In this document: in pieces, positions 55,692-64,000 of the stretch | How the letters are laid out: each line of letters starts with the position of its first letter | Numbering within the stretch: the stretch's first letter is position 1 | From: Platerodrilus igneus | Taxonomy: Eukaryota; Arthropoda; Insecta; Coleoptera; Lycidae | Direction: 5' to 3' | DNA: 64,000 bases | Assembly (NCBI GenBank): GCA_036346225.1 | Contig: JARFIW010001255.1 | Span: forward strand, 558,001 to 622,000 | The notes under the pieces: model-generated | Database searches by the model: none | What the model saw: the letters and a program-made list of their open reading frames with translations, nothing else | Told to the model about the DNA's origin: nothing | Position numbers and translations under genes: made by a program

Positions 55692-56489
55692 TGTTTAGTG
55701 AACGTTTTTAACTGTAAATATGAAAATAAAATTAATCAGAACAGGTAGTTCTTAGATAACGAATTCATTATGTATCGATATTTCTTTAGCGTTACTGTAT
55801 ATTCGCAGTTATCTAAACGTCCTCATATAAATCTTTCACTAATCGTTTACGATAATGAATTGTAATACAATATATCGAACATAAACCCTAAAAGTCGTTT
55901 CGTAACCTTATAATTATAGAATACTGAGGGTTATAAAACAAGAATTAATAATTATTGAAATTTTAGTGAAATATGTTTTGTTAAAAGATGTAAATGTCAA
56001 AGTGATTGTTTCGTTTAGGAACGAAACTATGGGGTGGTATGCAAGGAAAAGCTCCCCCACCAAAATTGGAAAGTTCGCAAATTTACATTTAGTTGGAAAA
56101 TTTAAAAATAAAAGTTTTGGAACTGTAAACAAGCGAATTTTTCTATTTTATGATTCATGCCTTTTACTTTCATTCTTACGAGAAAGAAGTAAATGGGTTA
56201 CGATAAATCCAACCAGCCTAAAAGTTTAAAAGTAAATTACTCACTTATATGTTGGCCATAACCAGCATAAGACCATACTAAGAAAATATCTTTAAAATAA
56301 AATATAAAATTGACAAAACTATTCTCCTAGCTGTTGATTTCCAAATAAAACGGTATCAGAGGATGGATTCTAAAGTAACAGAAAAATGCGTGATCATTAC
56401 TTAAATTTTCGTCAGACACTTTTAAATAAAAAAAGCATATCTATCAAATCAAAGTAGACGCAGAACACTGGCTCTGGAACCTACTCCAT
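55692..56489. other. No recognisable feature
   Basis: AT-rich. The 87-codon frame at 55966-56229 is unrecognised. Could include the promoter of the minus-strand gene. Confidence 0.4.
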
Positions 56490-57975
56490 CACTTTCTACA
56501 CTTTCCTCTCGCCCTCTACATTCCTCTAAATCCCTCCAAATCACTCCACATCACTCCAAATCACTCCACATCCTCCACCTTCCTCCGCCTCCTCCATTAT
56601 TCTCCACATCTCTCGACATCACTCCACATCACTCCACATCACTCCACATCACTCCACATCACTCCACATCACTCCACATCACTCCACATCACTCCACATC
56701 ACTCCACATCACTCCACATCCCTCCACATCACTCCATATTACTCCAGTTCACTCCACATCACTCCACCGACCTCCACCGCTCTCTACATCACTCCACATT
56801 AGTCTACATCGCTCCACCACCTCCACATCACTACACATTACTTAACATCCCTCCATCCATTTTCACCACCTTTCACAACACTCCACATCACTCCATATCA
56901 CTCCACATCACTCCACATCCTTCCACCGCCCTCTACATCACTTTACATCACTTCACATCACTCCACATCACTCCCACCTCCAAATCACTCCACATTGCTC
57001 CACACACCTCCACATAATTCCACATCTGTCCACATCACTCTACATCACTCCATCCACATCACTTCATATCACTCCACATCACTCCACATCGCTCCACATC
57101 TCTCCACATTACTCTATATCACTCCACATCACTCCATCTCTCTCCCACCCACATCTCACTTCACATTTCTCCATATCACTCCACATGACTTCACATCACT
57201 CCACATCACTCCACATCCCTCCATCTCCCTCCGCCTCCTCTATTACCCTCTACATCCCTTGCCATCACTCTACATCACTCCCGCTTCCACATCACTCCAC
57301 ATCACTCCACATCATTCCACACCACTTCATATCACTCCACATCACTCCACATCACTCCACATCACTCCACATCACTCCACATCACTCCACATCCATCCAC
57401 ATCCATCCACATCTATCCACATCACTCCATATCACTCCGCAAAACTCCACATATCTCCACCCACTTCCACCAGTTTCTACATCACTCCACATTAGTCCTC
57501 ATTGCTCCACCACCCTCGACATCACTACACATTACTTAACATCCCTCCATCCACTTTCACCACCTTTCACATCGCTCCACATCACTCCATATTGCTCACA
57601 TCATACCACATCACTTCACATCCCTCCACCACCCTCTACATCACTCCACATCACTCTACATCACTCCACATCACTCCCACCTCTAAATCACTCCACATCG
57701 CTCCATATCTTTTCACATAAATCCACATCCGTCCACATCACTCTAACTACCTCCACCTACCTCCACATCACTCCACATCACTCTATATCACTCCACATCA
57801 CTCCACATCATTCCACATCACTCCACATCACTCCACATCACTCCATATCCCTTTACATTACTCCACATCGCTTCACATTGCTCCGCATCGCTCTACATAA
57901 CTCCACACCTTTCCCAGACATTCTGAGACCACCCCCATCCACTTCACTCCACATCACTTCACATCATTCCACACA
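56490..57975. repeat. 10-bp minisatellite, (ACTCCACATC)n
   Basis: About 1.5 kb of perfect and degenerate ACTCCACATC units, most regular at 56600-56720 and 57290-57390. Larger blocks recur: the 'ccaccctcgacatcacta' region near 57510 resembles 56815. All three frames are open for long stretches because the unit contains no stop, giving artificial His/Ser/Thr-rich ORFs. Confidence 0.95.
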
Positions 57976-58019
57976 TTTATTAATCATTTTTGCTAATATT
58001 GATGATACAAATAAGTAAA

Positions 58020-58555
58020 ACTAACTTTATTATAAAATATTATAATGTTATTAAAATATAAACATTTATTCTTAACTACACGTTGAATTACATAATTATA
58101 AATTTCGGTTTAAACAATTTTTTTACGATGATTTCCTTACTGATGTTTGCCTAATACTGACTAGTTTGTTTTTTATCAAGCTTTTAATGCTATTAAGATA
58201 ATCCGTAACAGCTTGAAACATTTCGAATATTGAAGTTTGAATATTTGTATTAGGTATATATCAATTTTTGCGGTCTGCGGCACAAGTCGCATGGTAAAGT
58301 GATTTATAAACCTTTTCCAATTTTTCTACATTTTTCAATACTATACCATGCATACTCGTAAATTTAACGATTAGATCCTAAGTGCCTTGAATGAGGTATC
58401 GTAATGTCTTTTTAATTCAACGTCCACATACTGTTTACTGGTTACGTATGACTCTTCCACAGGATATCCAATTATGGTTATACACTGGTTTCTTGCATTG
58501 AATACTTTGGCTTTACGGTGAGCATGATCTAAACTTTTTTAGACTTGGGATTTGT
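58020..58555 (-). other. Degraded minus-strand frames, perhaps Polinton
   Basis: Short stretches in changing frames such as 'KNVEKLEKVYKSLYHATC' look protein-like, but no family is assigned. Confidence 0.25.
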
Positions 58556-59214
58556 TTATTTTACGAGATTAACAGCAAACTTTGTAGAAACACAATCACT
58601 AGTATCTTTCGGCCCCGATACATTGACAAGTTGTTTCTGCTGCATAGCATATCCCCCACCGTCTGCAGTTATTATAAAATCACGTCCAGGAGATCCTCGC
58701 TGACCAAATTGCAAGTGCTTACGTTCAGAACGTCCAAAGCGATTTATAGGCATTTCAAAACTGAGCAATTCTTTTATTATGCTTATTCTATTATACCCTC
58801 CTCTTTTAATTCTTCTATTATAGATACCATTTCGTTTATGTTTTCCTCACTTGTATTTCCAGCCTGGATAGATGCATTCAATAATTTTAACAGGTCGATT
58901 AGTTTGTATATGTTGTTCCAATATACATACTCAACAGGACTCACATTCAATTTTTTGTAAAACCGTTTATGGAAACCCAAACCTTTATTCTTGAGCACCC
59001 TTTCAGACATTCTTCAAAGATCTGGGGAATGTTTGTGCACAGATTTTTCAATCTTCTTGTTATTTGTTGGGAATTCTGTTAAATCTCGCAGTGCATATAG
59101 ATTAAACGTTCTTCTAATAATCGATGCTGATCTGATCATGTCCAAGTATTTTGGTAACTCTTCTTCTAGACTGAAATCGCCGTCTTCGGGGTTGATATTT
59201 TTAAAGGTTAGCAA
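58556..59214 (-). pseudogene. Polinton-associated protein(s), unassigned
   Basis: Three consecutive minus-strand frames (59214-59014, 59010-58783, 58768-58556) are each 66-75 codons: 'FKNINPEDGDFSLEEELPKY', 'VLKNKGLGFHKRFYKKLNVS', 'FEMPINRFGRSERKHLQFGQ'. Together they look like one frameshifted protein adjoining the ATPase. I cannot name it. Confidence 0.4.
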
Positions 59215-59332
59215 ATTGTATGATCACTAGTACCAGGATATACACTATTGTTTAAGGTTATATCACGGTTTTCTAGATTAATTTCCAGCATACTTTTCCA
59301 CAAACTCCATATATCGGTTTAAGAATTATACT

Positions 59333-60162
59333 TTACTTTATGAAACGTCTTTTATCAATATCAAAATCTTTGACAATTACTATAAAATTGTGTTTCGAGT
59401 TACCACCATTACAACACTGTAAACACATGTCTTTAAATTTAAGGTATGACATGTCACTGATTATATAATAAAGAAAGATATGGTGAAGGTTTGTGTCATC
59501 CTGTTTCCATAATGTGATTAGATTGGCGTTATCTCTGAGTCTATGTTTTAAGATACTAGCATAAGTTTGACATAAATTAAAACAATCAATATTCGTATGC
59601 CTACCATATGAGAAAAACTGTGATCTTGCTTTGTTCGTTGGCAGGTATATAGTCAAAAACCATAACTGAATCTTCTTTAGCATTCTCTGGCCCAATCACA
59701 TCGCCGTAATTTCCAAACTCATAGTATCCAATATCTCATCTTAGGGTTCAAATACACTTCTTAACAGTTCATACTTTGGTTGATATAAACTTTTAGAAAA
59801 CACATAGATGTTTTGGAATCTTCCATTCTCGTGTAAAATGAATGATATTAGAACGTTAGTTTTTTCACAACTCGATGGTACGGCAAATATTGCCCTTATA
59901 TTGGATGGAAACAAAGATCCATTTTTACCAACTTCCTTTGCACTAGAAGTGGTAAATGCATCAAAGCCTTGTATAGGTATTTTAACTTCTTGTTTGGTAA
60001 CTTTTATATCTTTTCTTCTTTCAGAACATCATCCTTTTTGGGATAAAGTTGCTTGAAATGTTTTCGTAGCGTTCTTCTAGAGATTTTGTTTGCAGAACGT
60101 GTTGTTATAGCACCCTACTCTAGCTCATTAATTGCTTTCGCTAAAGTTTCGCTAGTGTACAT
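59333..60162 (-). pseudogene. Polinton packaging ATPase (FtsK/HerA-like)
   Basis: ATG at 60162. Broken frames carry 'GSLFPSNIRAIFAVPSSCEK' where the Walker A loop should be (59857-59883), 'NVLISFILHENGRFQNIYVF', 'SKSLYQPKYELL', a Walker B-like 'DSVMVFDYIP', and in the last frame 'FFSYGRHTNIDCFNLCQTYA' and 'LRDNANLITLWKQDDTNLHH'. The glycines of Walker A (usual GPSGCGKT type) are lost and the second acidic Walker B residue is Tyr, so it could not hydrolyse ATP even if frames were restored. Confidence 0.8.
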
Positions 60163-60229
60163 CTTTTAAAAATTCAGTAAAGACTAACCCAAAGTGAAAA
60201 GTGAGTCACTTAAATACTAATAGTACTGA
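60163..60229. other. Spacer upstream of ATPase relic
   Basis: Nothing recognised. Confidence 0.4.
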
Positions 60230-60660
60230 ACCGAGGTGAGCCGCGTACCAGGTTATGCACCGGGCTACGGACCTGACCGAGATGGGCAGCGCACGAGGCC
60301 GCGCATCGGTCCGAAGTGGACCGCGCACCGAACCACCCATAAAATATTTTCAAGACAAAACAATTTTTTATAAAATTTTATTTAAAAACATACAAATTAT
60401 ATAGATTATTTAATTGTAAATAAATCTATTAACAATCTCCGTAAACGAATTATATTCAAACATAAAGTATAATTAAAGCATAAGCCTTCATCGACAGTTC
60501 ACAATTTTCGAAGCTTCCAATTCGACTCTTACGTCTACTGTTCCATCCTTGAGACTTTCATGCAGGTGACGACGGTCAATCACAAATACAGGCGATTCTT
60601 TAAACTTGCTGTAGTTTAATGAACATTTATTAGATGTCTTGTCCGGGTAGTATTTTGAGG
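60230..60660 (-). repeat. Segmental duplicate 1 with capsid-type gene end
   Basis: GC-rich start (gaggtgagccgcgtacc), an AT-rich stretch, then a minus-strand coding relic (60655-60500: 'SPVFVIDRRHLHESLKDGT', 'VDVRVELEASKIV') matching a structural-type Polinton protein. The same order recurs at 60655-60669 plus 61217-61640. This copy keeps the uninterrupted 'gccgcgtacc' sequence where the solo LTR entered copy 2. Confidence 0.6.
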
Positions 60661-60665
60661 TGAGC

Positions 60666-60669
60666 CGCG
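60666..60669. repeat. Target-site duplication CGCG (left)
   Basis: Repeated at 61217-61220. Confidence 0.6.
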
Positions 60670-61216
60670 AGTTATGTAATCCCCCAATTGATATATATGT
60701 AAAGAAATAGGAAATTATTAAAAATATTAGAAATGCGCTAAGTGATGTGCAACATTGTAAATGAAGGACAATTCATACAGTTTATTAACGTGCATGGGAA
60801 CAAAAGCGCTAATTTGTAGCACAGACGATGTGACATTGCAGATGTCAGGTCACAGGCGGTCGCAGTCGGTCACGTACCAAGATTACTTAGAATTAAGATC
60901 GCAACAATGTATTAATGAATAGAGTTAAGTGTATGCAGCCATGAGATCTGCAAGTTCCCACAGCCATGTGAGAAGGTAGGGATATTATAAAAGGCCCGGG
61001 AGCCCCAGTCGACGACAGTTAATCCATCGTTCAGCTTTAACATTGCAGTTCGTTAGATTACTCATTTTTACAATTAATTAATGTATTTCGACTTAGAGTA
61101 AAATTTAAACTAATTTGTTAAAATTTCAAGTCAACTCTGTATAAATATAAATAAATTTCTTAAGAAGTTGAGACTGGTTTTTTAAAAAGGACCGCTCCCA
61201 GCCACAAACCTTAACT
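60670..61216 (+). mobile_element. Solo LTR-like element AGTTA...TAACT
   Basis: 547 bp with 5-bp inverted ends AGTTA/TAACT, CGCG duplications, and an empty site in the parallel duplicate (about 60240). Contains a TATA-like 'tattataaaaggcc' (about 60985) followed at about 25-30 bases by 'ccagtcg' as a possible initiator, and 'aataaa' near the 3' end (about 61149). AGT...ACT ends are known in gypsy/297-like LTRs; family not assigned. Confidence 0.6.
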
Positions 61217-61640
61217 CGCGTACCGGGCAACGCACCGGGCCGCGCACCTGAACGAGGTGTACCGCACACCGGGCCGAAGCGGCCGCGCACCGGACCACAA
61301 ACAAAATATTTTTAAAACAAAAGAATTTTTTATAGAATATTATTTAAAAACATATACAAACTATATAGATTATTCAATTGTGAATAAATCTATTAACAAT
61401 CTCCGTAAACTGATTATATTTGAACATAGAGTCGTGTATAATTAAAGAATAAGCCTTCACAGACGATTCAACTTTTTTTTAGCTTCCAATTTCATTTTTA
61501 CGTCTACTGTTGTGTCCTTGAGACTTTCATGCTGGTGACGACACTCAATCACAAATACAGGCGATTCTTTAAACATACTATGCTGTAGTTTAATATATAT
61601 TTATTAGAGATCTTGTCCGGGTAGTATTTTTCCATAAAGG
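61217..61640 (-). repeat. Segmental duplicate 2 with capsid-type gene end
   Basis: GC-rich short tandem units (accgggc.gcgcacc) at 61220-61300, then a diverged copy of 60330-60655. From 61640 the minus-strand frame continues right with 'FEQNEYLPMYLTYATFMEKY', absent from copy 1, so this copy is the longer gene relic. Confidence 0.6.
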
Positions 61641-62550
61641 TTGCATAAGTCAAGTACATCGGTAGATATTCGTTTTGTTCAAAGTCCGGGTTCCAAACAC
61701 GCCCAATTTCGGTACATCTTCATACTTTAATCTTCTAAGTTTAATGCTTTCCTCGCCGTCGAAATCCCGACTTTGCTTATTCCTGACTACCATTATTTAT
61801 AATTTTCAACCCCAAACATTTTAAAAATCGTACTTCTTCGACTGTACGTCTCTCGACAACTTTACGCTTTGACGTAGTATTCACTTTTGATTGTCTAGGT
61901 GCGTGGTAGCGTATTTTATATACAAAACCGATCGGCATTTCCTTAGATACTTTTTATTTCCAACCTCGCACAGGTGTATGTTTCACGTGGAAAATTGACA
62001 GCTTTCCCCTGTGATCGACTAATCGGATTGTTATATAATCGATTTCTGACACGCTCAATGGGTAATATATGACGCGGTTAGGTTCCTTTCCCAAGTGGTA
62101 CAGAACGACTGAATTCGAATATACTGTGAGTTAGGGTACTATTTCTAAATATGTTTGAGGCTGATATTATGTCCACTTGTTGGTTTACTATATGCACGAC
62201 GTTTGCACATAGTTTGCTGTTTGTAAAACCCAAAATGCTTCCAATACTAGTTTTACAACTTGCTCCAAAATCGATTGATTTACTGCTTCGTATAGAGCAC
62301 TTACTGTGTTATTGTTCGCACCTAGTTAGAAAAAATTATCAATGTTCTCGTTAATGTCTGGAACTTTACTGTACCATTGTTTGAAGACCGCCGTTCAATA
62401 ATTATTTTATGCTGCTCTGAATCATCAAAATATAAAACATTATTCCCGGAGTGTACGTTTTGTACAGTATTGCACGTATAAAGTTCTACTAACTCCAAGG
62501 CATACTCTTCGTCTTACATCAATTTAACTCAAGCCTATATAGGTCCCATT
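61641..62550 (-). pseudogene. Degraded Polinton capsid-type frames
   Basis: The minus strand contains 'VIYYPLSVSEIDYITIRLVD' followed by 'HRGKLSIFHVKHTPVRGW' (about 62080-61965), like the end of the Polinton penton/minor capsid jelly-roll protein, then 'MPIGFVYKIRYHAPRQSK' and 'RRTVEEVRFLKCLGL'. Several stops and frameshifts. Assignment is by resemblance only. Confidence 0.4.
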
Positions 62551-62559
62551 GATATAACG

Positions 62560-62937
62560 TCACCGTACCCAAACACGCTCACCGTATAAATCATTTTCAC
62601 TAAGAAACTTTAACACTAAATTTTCACAATTGTAAGTTTTGTAAATCTGATCCGATACACTGTTGTAGTAAAATTTGCAATCTAGAAAATAATTCTCAAC
62701 TTCTTCCGGTGTCCTCAAACCACCAACCGAATCGTAGTAAAACACACCAATTCCGCGTTTTCGGTATTCTACCCAATGTGTACCTGGTCCTTGTGTGGCA
62801 TCCAAATTAATCACACTTGACTCAATAACATGCAGTTTAATCTTCTTCAACTGATCTCCAGAAAATACACCGCAAAAGTGAGGAATGTAGAATGCGTATT
62901 TCCTTATATCCATGTCGGTGAGAGCTCTTCGAGGCAC
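62560..62937 (-). pseudogene. Polinton adenain-like cysteine protease
   Basis: 125 codons, one open frame from ATG 62937. 'NLDATQGPGTHWVEY' has the catalytic His. 'GIGVFYYDSVGG' has the acidic residue. 'TYNCENLVLKFLSEND' has the Cys. This is the H-D-C order of adenovirus-type (C5/Ulp1-like) capsid maturation proteases. The usual CG after the catalytic Cys position is CE here. Relatively intact compared with its neighbours. Confidence 0.82.
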
Positions 62938-62951
62938 CTTGCTTAGTTTTT

Positions 62952-63642
62952 TTATACTTTTTTAGAACATCCGCGTCTCTTGTATGGTTTCAAAAATAAT
63001 GCGGTACCTCTCTTATATGGTTTTAGACACAATCCATTTCCTTTTTTTCCTACTGCTGTTGCTTCCATTTTCCTGTTATGACGTTCACACTCCTTAAGCT
63101 GTTCGTTAGCCGTTTTTACATCGTTAACAACTTTTGCAACCCCTGCGGCGCCACCTGCCAGGGGTCCTAAAGCACTTAGTCCAACGAAAATAGGAATCAA
63201 TGGTAAAATACCACCCATTTGCGGCACTGGTATAATACGCGAAACTTTAATCTTCCTTCTACCTCAGGCACTTTCGCGATTCTTTTTCCAATATGAATGC
63301 CAACTTCCAGTAACTCTTTCAAATTATCAGATCCGACTCGGTAAATTGCAGATTTTATTTTTTTTAAGAATCCGTCTTTGAAATTTATTTGATTGTCTTG
63401 ATACCCATACCCGTTTTTTTTTTGACTTTCATAGCGTTTGTCACGAACCAAGTAGCAGCCTTTTCATCAAAGTTTGCGTTTTTTGACTTTATTCGCTCCC
63501 AGGCTCGTTCTTCTAAAATTTTATCTGCTCGATGTCTAGCCAGCAGATCGTCAGGGTATTTGGAGCAAGCAATGTCGTGATATCTACATAAACGGTCCAA
63601 ATCGTTGATTCCTGGATCGTGTCTACCTAGCCGATTTTTCAA
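62952..63642 (-). pseudogene. Polinton minor capsid protein, PLA2-like domain
   Basis: Three overlapping minus-strand frames form one gene. 63642-63385: 'DPGINDLDRLCRYHDIACSK' and 'HRADKILEERAW', the phospholipase-A2-like His-Asp core known from parvovirus VP1 and Polinton proteins. 63451-63197: basic linker. 63227-62952: glycine/alanine-rich hydrophobic 'GLSALGPLAGGAAGVAKVV' and two 'LKPYKR' repeats at the end. Breaks lie at a long T run (63413-63422) and near 63210. The PLA2-like part may serve membrane penetration in related viruses. Confidence 0.75.
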
Positions 63643-63819
63643 TCTAGTGCATGATTCGTAAAAGTGATAAGACGGGATGTGACCTTCAAATGGCTACATA
63701 TTTATAAATTTGTTAAACAACTCACTACCAGAATGCATCATTAATGTGTCCACTTTCGCAATTAACAACTAACTGAGCTTCATTTGCAAAAAGCATTTCT
63801 ATTTATACTTTTCACAGTT
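63643..63819. other. No recognisable feature
   Basis: AT-rich spacer. Confidence 0.4.
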
Positions 63820-63944
63820 TCGACTTAGGTTAGGTTAGTTCACGTTGTTTGCACTTAGGTTAGGTTAGCTCGTGTTGTTTGGACATAGGTTAGGTTAGAA
63901 AGACTTATCTGGACGTAGGTTAGGTTAGATTAGGTTAGGTCAGC
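63820..63944 (+). repeat. TTAGG-bearing tandem repeat, about 30 bp
   Basis: Four units, each opening with 'taggttaggttag' (two or three overlapping TTAGG) followed by a variable 15-bp spacer ('ttcacgttgtttgca', 'ctcgtgttgtttgga'). TTAGG is the telomere unit of many insects, but the spacing argues against true telomere DNA. Confidence 0.8.
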
Positions 63945-63966
63945 GCCGTGGCGCTGCCCTAACCTA
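63925..63966. repeat. Palindrome joining inverted TTAGG motifs
   Basis: 'taggttagg' ... CAGCGCC-GT-GGCGCTG ... 'ccctaaccta' forms a strong hairpin; further 'cctaacctaa' motifs follow in inverse orientation to the window end, suggesting the tip of a larger inverted repeat. Confidence 0.75.
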
Positions 63967-64000
63967 TCAATTTTTCGTGCTATGTAACCTAACCTAAGCC

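Larger units (their letters stand above)
58000..63642 (-). mobile_element. Decayed Polinton/Maverick remnant
   Basis: Minus-strand relics of Polinton genes appear in the order (right to left) minor capsid protein with PLA2-like domain, adenain-like protease, capsid-like fragments, packaging ATPase, and one or two Polinton-associated frames. All show frameshifts. Integrase, DNA polymerase B and terminal inverted repeats are not seen here. A segmental duplication and a solo LTR lie inside. Confidence 0.75.

Noticed and set aside
56995..58018. Two long His/Ser/Thr-rich plus-strand ORFs
   Set aside because: They are translations of the stop-free 10-bp minisatellite in two frames.
59808..60056. 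82-codon plus-strand ORF
   Set aside because: Antisense to the Polinton ATPase relic.

Overview
This window is AT-rich arthropod (most likely insect) genomic DNA made almost entirely of transposable elements nested in or beside one another. Pointers to an insect are the BEL/Pao, Ty3/gypsy, Penelope-like, non-LTR and Polinton/Maverick families, spliced gene fragments, and TTAGG-type motifs at the right edge. No bacterial gene, rRNA or CRISPR array is seen. Copies of the same repeat often differ in homopolymer length, so some frameshifts could be assembly errors rather than decay.

Layout. 1-12958: an LTR element on the minus strand whose left LTR is cut by the window edge; a second minus-strand LTR element (2000-9618, TSD AGTG) sits inside it. 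Both have tRNA-Lys primer sites and lack polymerase genes. The inner one has gag only, and its primer site has grown into a 66-nt copy of tRNA-Lys(CUU) including the CCA. 12959-14040: three diverged repeats with tRNA-like promoters. 14700-16905: two gag pseudogenes tail to tail. 18901-32411: copies of a repeat family bounded by (AT)n tracts, one split by a BEL/Pao element (19637-25443, TSD CTAGT) with a deleted integrase; a truncated Penelope-like element lies between two (TA)n tracts. 34197-44882: a gag-protease LTR element inserted in an (AT)n tract. Its 5' LTR carries a 3.35-kb block of seven serial LINE/SINE insertions at one 12-bp target, which is empty in the 3' LTR. 46545-55197: a Ty3/gypsy element (TSD ATAG) whose integrase is split by a 1.95-kb solo LTR (TSD AGAC) of the same family as the 2000-9618 element. 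Its pol end carries a macrodomain like the ADP-ribosyl hydrolase TARG1/OARD1. 56490-57975: a 10-bp minisatellite. 58000-63650: a decayed Polinton/Maverick (packaging ATPase, adenain-like protease, minor capsid protein with phospholipase-A2-like domain), partly duplicated and hit by another solo LTR. 63820-64000: TTAGG-rich short tandem repeats ending in a hairpin.

Host gene. Minus-strand exon-like pieces at 55691-55508 (half a RING finger ending in a good splice donor), 45728-45609 and 45481-45288, and perhaps 33742-33509 followed by AATAAA, suggest a SIAH/RING-like gene or pseudogene. If so, the gypsy and gag-protease elements sit in its introns. Exon phases do not all agree, so this is a hypothesis.

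The most notable systems are the macrodomain-bearing gypsy element, the serial same-site LINE/SINE insertions with a shared 3' hairpin, and the tRNA-read-through primer site in a pol-less LTR element.
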